Shown here: positions 23,471-35,995 of the stretch, piece by piece
Numbering within the stretch: the first letter of the stretch is position 1
Layout of the letters: the number at the start of each line of letters is the position of its first letter
Source of the DNA: Dipteronia dyeriana
Lineage: Eukaryota; Streptophyta; Magnoliopsida; Sapindales; Sapindaceae
Assembly (NCBI GenBank): GCA_032871835.1
Contig: CM065301.1
Location: 20,663,291-20,727,290, forward strand
Direction of reading: 5' to 3'
Length of the DNA stretch: 64,000 nt
Position numbers and translations under genes: made by a program
Notes under the pieces: model-generated
The model's database searches: none
Seen by the model: only the letters and a program-made list of their open reading frames with translations
Told to the model about the DNA's origin: nothing

Positions 23471-26030
23471 CTAAGATGAACTGGTTTCTGCAGTTTCATC
23501 CTCACTGAAGCTACACGGCATGTCCCCAGCAGATCTAGATGAAACACAACGGATCAAAGGCTTACAACTATGTCCAACAAAATCATAAAGAAAAGGGATA
23601 TATATTCAACGGAAATGCAATCATTTTATCGAAAAGGTGAAATAATAGAATTACAGTGACTGACCATGTTCATTTAGATAAACAAGTAACTTGAATCATG
23701 GTGATTAGGAGATAAATTAAAAGGAATTTGAACCAGATGAACATAAACCCATACACACCCATATATCAACTGTCAACACTACAGAAGTTGTTTAAAAACT
23801 CGAGTTAAAAATTAGAAAGAACTAAGCCCAACAAACTATGAAAACTGAGCACTGTTTTTTTGTATGTATCTAAAAACTGGAGGTGCTAACATAATGCATA
23901 GACACTTTTCCATAGAATAGATACCAAAATAACTTTTTAGAAAAGAGAGAAATAGTCAATCTAGATAGCATGAAGGAAGAATAGCAAAAGACATGCAGGC
24001 CGTACTGTGAGGATGCACACACGTGCACAAACACAGTATCACATGCATGCACACACACACAGTTAATCAAATGCAGAAATTTGTACCAACCCTTTTGTCT
24101 GATTCATCCGAAGAGGAATGTCAGCATATGATGGTTCAGCCATATAATCTCGCTGAGGAAACCCAGGTCTGACTTGCTTAGCAACCTTCAATGTCAAGTT
24201 TAAATATTGAGGAGCATCAGAAGCCAAGTAGAAAACTAATACAGTATACACATTAATGTAACGGTTCTGAAGCCAAAATGTCAATTGCAGACCGACTTAC
24301 TGTCATTTTATTTGCGGGATGTGTCATTACTCTTAGTGGATCACGTTGCCCTTTTAATGCTTTCTTCTCTTTGTGAAGCTTCTCCACCTGCACATGTTAA
24401 AATGCAACTACTATCAACTGGAGAGCTTTTGGATAAAAGTTAACTGAGCACATAAGTAGAAAGATATAATATAATATAATATAACAAAGAGACCTTTTTT
24501 ATCTTTTTTGATCGTCCTCTCTCCTCTGCATCAAGAGATTTGTTGCTCCCAAGTGTAATATATGAAGGCTTAGACAAGTATTCACTGTGTTGGACAATGC
24601 TAGGGCTAACATTATCATAGTCATGCAACAAAATCTTTGTTTTTTCACTGGTGATTTTACCACCATAAAGATCATGATGATTTAAATTGGATTCCAATCG
24701 AGTCTCTTCAGCATCATGCTTGGATTTTAATCTACTACCATAATAGCTAGCAGTAACAGGCATTTCTTCATTATAATCTTCATGCATGTCTGGGTAAGAG
24801 TTATTAGCAGGGGAGGGATTAGAATAACTGAGACGAGGAGGTTTTTGCTTCATTTGCTTGTGAGATTTTGTGCCCTGATAATCAGACCCATGCATGATAC
24901 GGTTTTCCTCCTCAGCATACAAATCATTAAAATCCGTATTGGAACTATGTACTTCACGTCTCTGCAAGGACATGTAACAGAACACAGAACAAAACAAAAC
25001 AATAAGAAAACAAAACTATAAGAAAACTTTGCTACGAAAATTATGTATATTCAGTGAATCTCTAGAAATCCAACTATTAATGATGCTTAACCACTTTAAT
25101 AAAGGTGAGATGCAACTGTACTCAGCTTCTAAACAAACTACAATTCTAAGATGACAGTTGTGACCGATGGTCATTCATTTCAACTGAAATCGTTCCTATG
25201 CATTCAATTCTTAATCGTTCCAGATAGTTCAAATGAAGATAAGTTCAACTGGAAGGCTGAAGTTTAATACTGTCACTTACAACAGCATATTTGTACCAAG
25301 TCCATTTCTAAGCTTGCAGTTGATAACTCCAATAGAATAGCATACATATTTGCCGCATACGTAAATTAATATGCATTCTGAGCTTTGAACTTTTGTGATG
25401 CCTTGGATCTGGCTCTCATAGCAGTTATAAGAAAAACAGTTTTAGACTAAAGAAATAAATATTCTTTTGCTCTGTCTAAGCCCATATCATGACACAGCTT
25501 GTTAATGCCCACCAATGCCTCAAGCAGAGTACACCGGGGGTATTCAAGTACACACCAAATCTCTATTATCATCAAAGATTATTAATTTGAATCGAATTCC
25601 AAGTTTTTCCAAACAGACCAATGCAGACATAGGAGCTTAAAGGAGAAACATCCATCGGTCTAGAAACTAATTTCTTGTCATAATTAGACTGTATAAATCA
25701 ACTTCCACACAAATCAGCTATTGGTATGTTTTACACTTTCTCTGACAGGGTCATGCCGTTACAAAAAAATTAGATAAAATGGTCTAATATGCCAAAATAT
25801 ATAAATGCATCAGAAAGTCCACTCACAGTGCCAAGAGCACGTTGCTTTTGAACTCCAGGTAAATCCGGAGAGTGGGGCCATTTGGAATTCCCTACATAGG
25901 ATGGTTCTGCCAAAAGGTTTAAGAAACGAGACATATAAGAATTTGATTACATAATTGTTAGAGAACCCCACACGTGAAGCTAGAAACGATGCGAATGAAT
26001 CTCACATTGAAAAATAAAAAGTAAGAGAAT

Positions 26031-26077
<47 letters not shown>

Positions 26078-29000
26078 GGTGGTGTTCACATGAGTGCATT
26101 GAATGTGAGTCGTTGGATTCAATTACTTTGTGTTAGTCTAAGTCAAAGTAGTTGAATCCAACGATTCACATTCAATGCACTCATATGAAATCTATGAGTT
26201 TATTCAGTCTAAATGTTGGTCAGGTTTAGAGGGTTTTACTGCAAGAGTTTTATCTGTTAGTCCTATCTTTGAGTAACTTGCAATGAGCTTTCTCTATCTA
26301 TGGTTATTGTTGACTTACCACTGATTCTAAAAGCTTAAACTCTAAACCCTCTCTCTCACTCACATAGAAAGATTTTAGTTAGTCAGAAAAAGTGGATCCT
26401 ATTACACACTAATAAATAACAATTACACACATGAATCCAAATAATAGACCCAACTTGCTGCATTATAATTTTATCAATAGAATAAGGCATTTTTCATAAT
26501 TCAAACACAATCCCCTCAGTCAAATAGACTCATGTACCAGATTGATAACCAATAAGCCTAAAACGAAAAGGCTGGCAATATTACAAGCCCAAATAAATTA
26601 GAATTTTCGTAAACTCTAATTTGCTGTTCCTGAATCACTAGATTTATTAAAAAAAAACAGGTGGAAAGCTATGCAACACAATGGCTCAAATTGCTTCCAC
26701 CAAAATGAGGTCATACAAATCAAAAAATGAGGGAAGCAAAAATAACACAGACTACTTAGTTGGTAATTTTTATCATCAATGTAAATAACTGACAGATTTC
26801 AAATGCATAACACCATTTAAAATCAAATCATAAGAAATCCAACACAACAAATGAATAAAGAGAAAAGTCTTCTGGCTATTCATGAAGCACACACCTAAGG
26901 TAGTATGGTTATATCGAACGCATCCGAGATCAAATAGGAACTGAAGGGAAAAAAATATAAGTAATCAACTGTGGACACTTCAGAGTTCAAATTGTAAGTA
27001 CCATGAATTCCAATTTTTCTTATTCCATTGATGTGCAAGACAATTTCTTGTTATTATATATCACCCCAAGTATAAATACAATATATTGTAAATAACTTAT
27101 TTCAGCCAGCTTATACTAAACCTTCATGAATTGAACTTAAGTAAGAGTCAGATTCAAAGGGACTGCTGGTGCATGAGGTAAAGCATCAAGGGAAAAAAAA
27201 AAAATGTCTACAAATGAACACTTTCATAACTGTAAATTGCTAAATAATTCTGACATTGACCTTTGCAGAGAAATTGTCTTAAAATAAACATATACTATAT
27301 CATTAAATTATCAAATTATCATAATAACCTTTGTCTGTTAAATTTAACTAACCACTGAATACCGGTAAGGTTGAAAATGATGATTGCTCCCATGAGAGGT
27401 TAGAAGAATGGTCATGTTTGTGGTTTGCTCCCACAAGGTCTAGGTTCGAATCCCCTCATAGGTCTACATGGCCAGGCCAAAGGTCTCTTGTTTTCCAAAG
27501 ATTGTATGGTTCGACAAAGGCCACAGTTTCTAACTCGTCCGCAAAGTGGGTTCAAGGGATTTTTGGGTTATAAAAAATAAAATAAAAATTATGATTGCTA
27601 AAACCTATGGGGATAAAATGATTTCAACCCAAAGGGAGAGGGAAATATGATAATTGACCTAAACTAAAATCGATACACTTCCACCGTGCAACAATGTCAA
27701 GAATCATCTATTTCTATCTCTTGAGAGCAAATCGCAATTCTCTCATGCTTTGTTCAACTTACCTTGTGGTGGATATATTCACATGGTTATCAAATGCCAA
27801 AGTATATAACGAAAATTATTCCAACATAAACCCTTCCTTCAAAATTAAAATACTTTAAAATAGATGAAAACTAAAAATTACTTAAAAAAAAAAAGAGATG
27901 AAAACTAAAAATGATTAACTATGAGATATTGAGATACAATAGCTTAAGTAACAAGATTTGGCTGACAAATGTTGAAACGTTACTATAACAACAGATAGAA
28001 GAATGACAACATACCGTTCATTGGATTACTACTTGCTGACTCAAAAGAACCTGGGGGAAGTGGCTCAAATTCAGTACCTAGTGGTGGACCGTCCTCTCGA
28101 TATTGCCTCCCAAGTTGCCTCTTAACAGCAGTAATAGCAGCATTTTCAGTTTCACCCTTCACTTTCAAATAACCTGATGGCTTATATTCCTTATTTTTGG
28201 TTTTATTGGGATTTGTTGGTGGTATAGCTCCATTATCCTCTCTTGTGAATCTAGAAGTTTCCACGGTAAGAGGATCCTTGTTTTGAGAATAAAATCTTTC
28301 TTGTAAGAATGAGCTGCTTTCTGAAGATGTATCATCCAAGACACTAACATGTCCAGTAAACTGAGTCCTATGGTCACCGGCAAGGTCTGCAACTGGATAA
28401 CCATGACCATAAAGCCTCCGACTTTCAACCTCCCTTGCATCAACATTCTTATGATTACCTTGTTTGGTGCTGCAACATGAATCTTGCCTGAGTCCACTCC
28501 CATGATCCTGAACAATACCACTTGAACGATCTTGTCGTCCAGTAGCAAATGCCTCTTCAGTCGATAATCTTTTTTCTTTTAACCGCCTATGGCAAAACCA
28601 TCCAGATACTTGCTTTTCTGTCAATCCTATCTGCTCTGCAAGTTGCAGTTTCAATTCTTCTGTGGGATATTTGTGCTCTGGCAAAAAATTCCAAAAATTT
28701 GCTTTTAAAACATAATTGATCCAGGTTAGTACAATTACTAAAATATGGCATGGCAAGCAAGCAATATTACCATTATAGAAGTTCTCCAAAGCCACAACCT
28801 GAGCTGGAGTCTTAAACCGCCTTTTCACATTCTTCTCCGACAATAATTTATTTTCTTCAAAACGCATTTCATTTGAATCTGAAATTGATATCAGAACAGT
28901 AAACAAGGATCACATCAGTGATAAAAATGTTAACTATACATTTTAATATTATATCAGCAATGTTAATTGGATGCAAGTCTTAACCAAAACATTGCATATA

Positions 29001-31247
29001 TCTATTGGATTTGAACAATATTAAATACAATAAATATATAAGAGCTTTAGAGCAGCCAACTTCTGATAAAGTTAAATTATAGAATTATATGTACTTATGT
29101 TGCACACAGCTTGGCTGCAAACATCTTGTTCACCGTATTTCTTTTCCATAAGCCATAGTAATAAATCCACTTTAAGATTATGTATAGTATGTTTTCTCAG
29201 ATCCACAATATTTAAACCTCTAGTTTCGAAGCATCCAACTACACAAATAAGCTCAAAATCCAGTATTATGTTCCTCCAAAATACCCAAAACTATAGCAAA
29301 ATAGCTTCCATGGCTAACTCTCACAATTATATAACTTCCGATATTATTCCAAACATTAATGTTCCCTTGATATGAGATGAGGAAAAGAAAAGCAAGGGGA
29401 AGTATAGCAGGGATGGAAGAGAGAATGAAGGGAAGGTGAGAGAAAGAAAAAAAAAACATGTTGTTACTTTCCACTATTTAATATCCCTTGATGAGCAAAG
29501 GTTAGAGAAACCAGTATTCAATTGCTAGACATCATAACATCATAGCAAGAGAAAAACCCAGTAATTTTATTGGTCAATAAACTTATTCAAAACATCTGTC
29601 CACTTTGACTTAACTGAGGAAAACTAACTCCCAGACATTATACAACAAAACCATCATCCAAAACACATCAGACCTTAAGATTGATTTCACCAAACAATAT
29701 ACCTTTCTCATGTCTGGTACACCATCTCCTGTCTCTCTAAAAATGCAACCGTTATAAAAAGTAATTAACAGATCATTGACTACTTAATTTCTCGATAATA
29801 TATCTAACATTGATGTAGAAACCTTGACAAGCTCAGACCCCTTTGGGCTTGATAATGAACAGCCAAGGATAATTCCCAGAATTTAAAAGAGAGCAAAAAG
29901 AATCTGATCAAATCCAATCCAGAACATTTTGAGTGATCCTCTAACCAACTTGACTGTGTGGATGACTACATTAACTAATTACCAAGAACATGCCATCAAA
30001 ACCAGTTCACTAAAACCCTTTTTCCAGACTGCGTTAAACAAGTAAAAAGGATAGTGTGATTGGCATAAATAATTGAATGAATATGTATGGAAAAAGCACC
30101 TCTATTTAAAGCTAATATTTCATATCACCTTGCATTGCATTATCAAATAACTCTGACCATTAAATATGCTTTTAAACCCATTTTCAAGTGAATCATCAAG
30201 ACATAAATGAGACTATTACCATGGCGCCTCAAGGTTATTTTTAAATGACCCCGCCTTGGGGAAATAAGGTGACCGCCTCAAGGCCAAACCGACTTGAGGC
30301 GGTATGGTGAGGAGGTGTCATATCAATTTGGTTTTGGGTGGTGAAATGCCATATCAATTTGGTTTTACGTGGTGAAACAGTAAGTTTTGAATCAAGGCTT
30401 TTATTTATTTATTTTTATCAAAATTCACCATTTTGAGGTTGTCTAAATTAGACTTAATATTTTAAAACCCTTACAGCTTTTTAAAACATCGCAGGGTAGT
30501 GCTCAAAATTTTGTGAATCTAATGCTTTCAAATTCAACTCATGCCAGCAGAAATCATATCACGAAGATATCTTCTGTACACTTACTAGCTCTAGTGTTGC
30601 AGACTTGCAGTACTAACACTTAGCAACCAATATTCGTTATATATCAATTTGCATGACTAACAAATCACAATTGGAGCCACGGAAACAGACAAAGCAAATG
30701 GGAAATACCATAACATATTGAACCATGCTACCAGTGGTTTCAATCTAAACCTTACAACAATTTAGAGGGAGAACGAAACACAACCAAACAAAAGGCGATA
30801 TGCAGCACAAGACCTAGCACATCTATGACATAAATTTCTCATACAGCAGTGAATATTGTCATATTCAGATATCATTATACTACTAACCAAACGTGACTCA
30901 TAAGATTTTAAAAAAAAAACAAAAAAAACGGTGGTTAGATCAGCTAACCCAAATGTAAAAAACCACAACAACAACAAAAAAATCGAAAAAAACCCAATTT
31001 GTTTCTGGAAAAATTTGACAACAGTATGGAATAAAACGGCAACCAAAATTCAAGTTTCTATCACATTCTCCTAGTTTCGTCAACAACCAAACAGCAGAAA
31101 GATTGCTACCACTCTGCTATGCATGCAAATAACCCATTCAAAATAGAAATCAAGAAGTCTTATATCTAATAAAAATGAAACCCGAATCCCCAAAATGACT
31201 TTAAATTAAGAGAAAAAACAAATATCTGTAAACATTTTACCTTCCAT
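23471..31247 (-). CDS. homeodomain-like superfamily protein
   Basis: Eight exons on the reverse strand join in frame: 31247-31241, 28878-28771, 28677-28015, 25906-25827, 24961-24494, 24387-24301, 24185-24087, 23560-23471, giving 533 aa. The first exon is only 7 bases (ATGGAAG), followed by a 2.36-kb intron. Residues about 15-75 form a homeodomain (KRRFKTPAQVVALENFYN, then KYPTEELKLQLAEQIGL, then KQVSGWFCHRRLKEKR); helix 3 has W-F-C-H-R-R where classical domains have WFQNRR, as in plant RLT/DDT-type homeodomains. The rest has no known domain but includes conserved-looking blocks (AAITAVKRQLGRQYREDGPP, LPPGSFES) and ends CSFSEDETAETSSS. From memory it resembles Arabidopsis AT4G03250. A nuclear DNA-binding role is inferred. 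Exon 1 and the last acceptor are the weakest points. Confidence 0.85.
26035..26077. repeat. (TA)n(CA)n compound microsatellite
   Basis: TA dinucleotides run directly into CA dinucleotides inside intron 3 of the homeodomain-like gene, just before a perfect-like hairpin. Confidence 0.9.
26088..26187. repeat. intronic hairpin, about 42-bp arms
   Basis: The arm at 26,088-26,129 contains GTGCATTGAATGTGAGTCGT. The arm at 26,145-26,187 is its complement with about three mismatches. The loop is about 15 bases. It lies in an intron of the homeodomain-like gene. It could be a tiny MITE or a young miRNA-like hairpin. Confidence 0.8.
27380..27592 (+). mobile_element. candidate SINE in an intron
   Basis: A pol III box B-like sequence, GGTTCGAATCCC, lies at 27,443-27,454, preceded by a tRNA-like stretch (GTTTGTGGTTTGCTCCCAC) and followed about 110 bases later by an A-rich tail (TATAAAAAATAAAATAAAA). 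The orientation is antisense to the host gene. The 5' edge and any target duplication were not resolved. Confidence 0.5.
30219..30380. repeat. GC-rich inverted motif in intron 1 of the homeodomain-like gene
   Basis: ACCGCCTCAAG (about 30,272) and CTTGAGGCGGT (about 30,293) are exact complements within a block of similar GCCTCAAGG / GCCTTGGGG motifs. A downstream direct repeat (CATATCAATTTGGTTTT) occurs twice, at about 30,318 and 30,350. This looks like a transposon fragment; full borders not found. Confidence 0.5.
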
Positions 31248-31798
31248 GGTTGTGAATTTCAGAGAACCTAGTCTGTATCGCTTAGATTCAGCGTTGATTG
31301 GTTCAAAAAGTGAAACCCATTAAACCCAAATGCAACTTGGCTTGCATCTAACCTTTATCTCTCTCTCTCTCTTAAATCAATTCATATTTCTAGAGAGAGA
31401 AGAGAAAACAGAGAGAATTTCCGGTGACGAATTTCATTTACTTTGGCTGTTTTTGTTTTCATTTGCATCTTTTAATTTTTTTTTTTTTTTATATTTTATA
31501 TTTTATTTTTAGTTTCGTCTTGGTTTAATTAAATCCCACGTTTAGGCGTTTAGCTCTTATATTCATGTTTATTATCTTTTCAATTTTTTTATTGAAGGGA
31601 AAAAAAATAAAACATTTTAAAAAACATAATCACCAATTTTCGAACATGGGCAGGGTTAATGGGCTGGTCCGGTTGTGGTTGTAGTCGTGGCAATTAAACA
31701 AACGGTAAAATTGAACATAATTTTTCTACCTTTTACATCATAAATTTCCCGATCATCATTAACGACCGGTCAACTACCGTAAAAAAAAAAAGTTCTTT
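31248..31798. other. 5' UTR and promoter side of the homeodomain-like gene
   Basis: Read on the reverse strand, a leader precedes the ATG at 31,247, with a GA-rich tract corresponding to 31,356-31,373. No TATA box stands out. The plus-strand ORF at 31,330-31,512 is low complexity. Confidence 0.45.
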
Positions 31799-32420
31799 CG
31801 ATTTATCACTTAATAATGGGTTTAAATCCTTAAATTATTATTGTTTTTTTTGTGGTCAAACGTTTAAAATAAGATGGGGTTGGGTATATATCTCAAACTT
31901 ATATCATTCGGTTATGAGTTCGAGTCATTAACTTCCTATAAAAGAACTCCGAATTTAAATAATATTTAAACTGATTTTGGTTGTCAATGAATAATTTTTT
32001 ATCAAAATTATCAATGTTTTGTCAAAATGATGATTTTAAAACAATCTAAACAATCAATGGCTTTTTTGGGACTCCACCCATCATTTGAATAATTTTTTAT
32101 CAAAATGGTGATTTTGGAATAATGTTTTGTCAAAATGATGATTTTAAAACAATCTAAACAATTGGTCTTTTTGGGCCTCCACTCACCAATTAATGGTGTC
32201 TAGTATTATTTTCTCTTAAAAAAAGAGTTCTAGAGCTAGTTTTTTTCTTTTTTTTCGATTTATCACTTAATAATGGAATCCTTAAATTATTTTATTTGAT
32301 TTTTTAAGTTGATTTATTGGTATACATCTCACACCTATACTATTTGATTATGAGTTCGACTCCTCAACTCCCTACAAAAGATTTTGAATTTAAATAATAT
32401 TTTTAAAAAAATATTGTCAA
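31799..32420. repeat. diverged duplication with SINE-like segments
   Basis: TCGATTTATCACTTAATAATGG occurs at about 31,798 and 32,247. Each copy is followed by a segment with a box B-like GAGTTCGAGTC / GAGTTCGACTC. Between them an about 100-bp unit (TTTTGTCAAAATGATGATTT) is itself tandemly duplicated (about 32,012 and 32,123). This is a mix of old duplication and probable SINE remnants, with no gene. Confidence 0.55.
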
Positions 32421-32738
32421 ACAATTTAAAGATATTAAAATACAAATTAAAATAAAAGGTTAAAAATTCTACATAACACTTAATCACATAATCATAATTA
32501 CAATATTTTCTTCCAAGACTATCTTCTTAAAATCAATTTATTTCAAATTTTATCTACATCATATATCCTATAAATTCTCAATCTTCATATATTAGCTTAA
32601 TAAATTTGTTGTTTTGTATTGTAATTTTAAGCAAGTATTTTCTCTTAATTTTAAAAAACACATTTATAATATTAAATTAACATGAACTTAATATTTCCTA
32701 CAGTATTATTAAATAAGATAATAATTTATTTACTATTA

Positions 32739-32748
32739 TTAGTATATA
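32739..32748. repeat. left target-site duplication of the MULE
   Basis: TTAGTATATA. The right copy at 39,959-39,968 is TTAGTATGTA, one mismatch in 10. MULEs normally make 9-11-bp duplications. Confidence 0.8.
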
Positions 32749-32860
32749 GGGGTCGATAAATAAATGGTACTATTTGAGAGGGGTGTTATGCAAATGTCAC
32801 CAGTTTAGTAATGTAAGTTTAAAATGCATCATTTAAACTAAACAGACGAGAATACCCCTA
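32749..32860. repeat. left terminal inverted repeat of the MULE
   Basis: It starts GGGGTCGATAAATAAATGG. ATGTCACCA (32,794) and TAAGTTTAAAA (32,814) recur, at the same distance from the end, in the complement of the right terminus. Similarity is imperfect over about 100 bp, so the element is old. Confidence 0.8.
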
Positions 32861-33010
32861 CAAAATTGAAAAAGAGAAAATTTGTCGTTTTGTGTTTCTG
32901 AGAAAAGCAACAATGAGAAAGAAACCGACGACAACGAAATCGACGGCGAGAAAATCGACATCTTATTGACCGGAACAGGAATACAGTACATTTCGCAGTG
33001 AGTGACAAAG

Positions 33011-34228
33011 GTAAGTTGAGTTTGTTTTATGTATCGATTTGTTGTTCATAACTTATAATTGCATTTCAGACTTGTTCTGTTGAAAGAAATTGTAGATTAG
33101 GGTTGACAGTGGTTGTGGTTTTGGTTTGAGTTTGAAATGAGGTTTAATATTCTGGTATCGAGGAATTTTTTTTTTGAAAAAAAAAAAATCGCGAATATTT
33201 CAAGTGAGATCGATGAATTTTTTTAGAAAGAATCGAGAGGTTTTTCAAAGTGATAGAGCTTTTGTTAAATGATCGAGAATATTTTTCATAGAATCGAGAT
33301 GTTTTTCAAAGGATCGGGACTATTATGAAAGGATCAAGAATTTTTGAAAACGATCGAGAATATTATGATAACAATAGAGATTGTTTTTCTAAGGATCGAG
33401 ATTTTTTAAAATGATCGAATCGAGAAGATTTTTCTAATAATCGAGAAGATTTTTCTAATAATCGAGAAGATTATTCAAAGAATCGAGAATGTTTTCAAAC
33501 GATCGAGAATGTTTTCAAACGATCGAGAATGTTTTTCAAATGATCTAGTTTTTAGAAAATGATCGAGACTATTTTTCAAAGAATCGAGAGGTTTTTCAAA
33601 GGCTCGAGACAATTTTCAAAGCTTCGAGAATATTTTCAAAGGATCGAGATTTTTTAAATTGATCGAGAACATTTTTCAAAGAATCGAGAGGTTTTTCAAA
33701 GGATCGAGAGTTTTTTGAAAGGATCGAGAATATTTTCTAACGATCGAGAATGTTTTTCAAATGGTCGAGAACATTTTCAAATGATCGTGAAGTTTTTTCA
33801 ATGAATTGAGAGGTTTTACAAAGGATCGAGACTAATTTGAAAGGATCGAGCCTATTTGCAAAGGATCGAGAACTTTTGAAACAAATCGAGAACTTTTTAA
33901 AATGATCGTGAAGTTTTTTCAATGAATCGAGAGGTTTTACAAAGAATCGAGCCTATTTGCAAAGGATCGAGAACTTTATAAACAAATCGAGAACGTTTTT
34001 AAATGATCGTGAAGTTTTTTCAATGAATCGAGAGGTTTTAGAAAGGATCGAGACTATTTACAAAGGATTGAGCCTATTTGCAAAGGATCGAGAGCTTTTT
34101 TAAAAATTCGAGATCTATTTCAAAGGATCGAGAATATTTTAAAAGGATCGAGAATTTGTTTCAAACGATCGATAATATTTTCTATTTTTTGTGCAATTTA
34201 CTGATGTAATGTTTCTGTGACATTGCAG
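33011..34228 (+). other. leader intron of the Ulp1-like gene
   Basis: A strong donor (CAAAG|GTAAGT) at 33,011 and an acceptor (TTGCAG|ATG) at 34,228 frame an intron whose 3' end abuts the start codon. The upstream leader exon lies at roughly 32,880-33,010. Most of the intron is the tandem array. Confidence 0.6.
33150..34180. repeat. left GATCGAGAA tandem array
   Basis: About three dozen degenerate units with period about 24-30 bp, each with a (G)ATCGAGA core followed by AAT/GTTTTTCAAA. Two adjacent units of ATCGAGAATGTTTTCAAACG are identical at about 33,485 and 33,503-33,526. The array lies entirely in the leader intron. Confidence 0.85.
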
Positions 34229-35733
34229 ATGACGAGCAGTATGAAGAAAATGCTTAAAACAGCAGAGAGAGATTGGTTCAAGAGAAAATTGACCCGACAC
34301 GACCATTTTGAAGCCCTCGCCAGATTAGACGACGCACTGAATCGGGTCCCTGAAGAGTTTGCTATTCACGATCGGCGTCGGTTCATGGCCTCCTGTTTCG
34401 GACATTTCATGTCGATGCACCGGGAGCTGAAGTTTTCTGGTAGTGTTATTCATCAGCTGCTGTTGCGGGAGTTGGACCATGACCGGCCGACAGATGAGAT
34501 GCGGTTCTTGTTAGGGAACCATGTGGTGAGGTTTTCGAATATGGAATTTAGCCTCATCACCGGATTACGTTTTGGAGTCGTACCGGACACGAGTATGTAT
34601 GTTGCAGTTGAGAATAACATACATGAACGATACTTTCCTGCACATGATGAGGTATCGTTGGATGACTTGAGGGTTGTTCTTACTCAGGGAGAGTTTGAAA
34701 AGGCGTACGATGCTGTGAAGTTGTGCCTTATTTAAATGTTGAACTGGATATTGATGGGGGTGGATGAGAGATTGAAGATTCCATTTTGGCAGTTTTGGTT
34801 GGTAGAGGACCTCAATGCCTTCGATGCGTTCCCGTGGGGTGCCCACGTCTATAGGCATTCTATATTTTCATTCAAGCATGCCTTATCGCAACATCGTGAG
34901 GAGAGACAGCAACAGTCACAGGGCGATATTGGACATTCCGTGGAGGGGTATAACATCTACGGTCTATCACACGCCATTTTGGTAAGAAATTTTAATTCCA
35001 ACATGTACATTTAATTTGTAATCCAAAATTGTTTTGGATTATAACTGTACATATCTTTGATGCAGATATTTGCTTTTGAGGTGATCCCCAAACTGGCCGA
35101 GGTTTTTGGGACTCGGAGGGTTACAGACCTTTCCCCTCTGTTGTTGAAGTGGGAGTTGACCAAACAACCTAGATGGAAGAAGCTGGAGAAGATTTTTAGT
35201 GTTAGGGTAATTTTTTTTTTGTTAAGTCAGTAATTTATATTACTTACGATAAGTAACAATGAAATTCATCTAACTACGGACCTCACATGCAGGAAGTTGT
35301 TCATAGTCGACCCCTGGAGATAGGAGGTCGAACCTCGTATCCGAAAGCAGCAGGTAGCCCCGTTACGCTACTTTGTGCCCTCGATGTTGCATCAGGCCGG
35401 GTTTCATACTAAACGAGCGGCAGGACTGTTGAAATTTGAGAAGACAAGTAAGCCCTTTGATGTCACCGTCGTGTCGGAAAAACAAATCCCCCAGCAGAAG
35501 CAATCGTAAGACATTACGTAATAGTCACTTTAAGATTGTATTAGTATAAACCTAATGCTTTATTAACGCTTGTTAATGTATCCAACTTCAGGGGTAACTG
35601 TGGTCCCCACACGTTGAGATTGATCGAGTACATACTGGCGAACAAAAAAGATTTCGATTGGTCTGAAGACGATATGGGGATCATTCGGCAGAATATGGCG
35701 GTTGAAATATTTGCAAACTCCAGGCCCGTATAG
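34229..35733 (+). pseudogene. Ulp1-like (C48) cysteine protease gene of the MULE, decayed
   Basis: Exons inferred: 34229-34981, 35066-35206, 35293-35505, 35592-35733. The N-terminal part matches the DUF1985 domain of plant Ulp1-like proteins (FLLGNHVVRFSNMEFSLITG, then PFWQFWLVEDLNAFD). The last exon has GNCGPHTLRLIEYILANKK, the region around the catalytic cysteine of the Ulp1 fold. Lesions: an in-frame TAA at 34,733-34,735, immediately followed by ATG and continuing homology, and an apparent internal deletion with a frame change at about 35,320-35,335. That deletion removes the segment expected to hold the catalytic His and Asp. The protein would be inactive. Family knowledge: Ulp1 proteases process SUMO; the role of such proteins in transposons is not settled. 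Confidence 0.75.
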
Positions 35734-35995
35734 ATTTCTGTAGTAATTCATGTGTATACGTACCAATTCTGTTTTATATGTTCCAATTACTTTGTATATT
35801 TACAAATTATTTTGTATATGTACCAACAGTTTTGCAGCAGTTTACCAATTCTTTTGTATATTTAGAAATTCTTTTGTACAATTTTTTTTTTCATTTTTAT
35901 ATATACCGAGAGTATTTAAATACAATTGCATTTCAGTTACTTAACAAGTCATACGAGTTCAAATTATAACAATGTCATCATGATAACGCCTAAAT
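35734..35995. repeat. spacer between the two MULE genes
   Basis: AT-rich spacer with short recurrent motifs (ACCAATT..TTTTGTATAT) repeated four to five times between 35,755 and 35,880. It separates two convergent 3' ends. Confidence 0.6.

Noticed and set aside
33737..33922. Repetitive 61-codon ORF (HFKKFSICFKSSRSF...)
   Set aside because: It is the GATCGAGAA array read on the reverse strand; degenerate units do not keep a frame.
33150..34180. CRISPR-like array
   Set aside because: The units are degenerate, with no distinct spacers, inside a plant transposon intron. It is a minisatellite.
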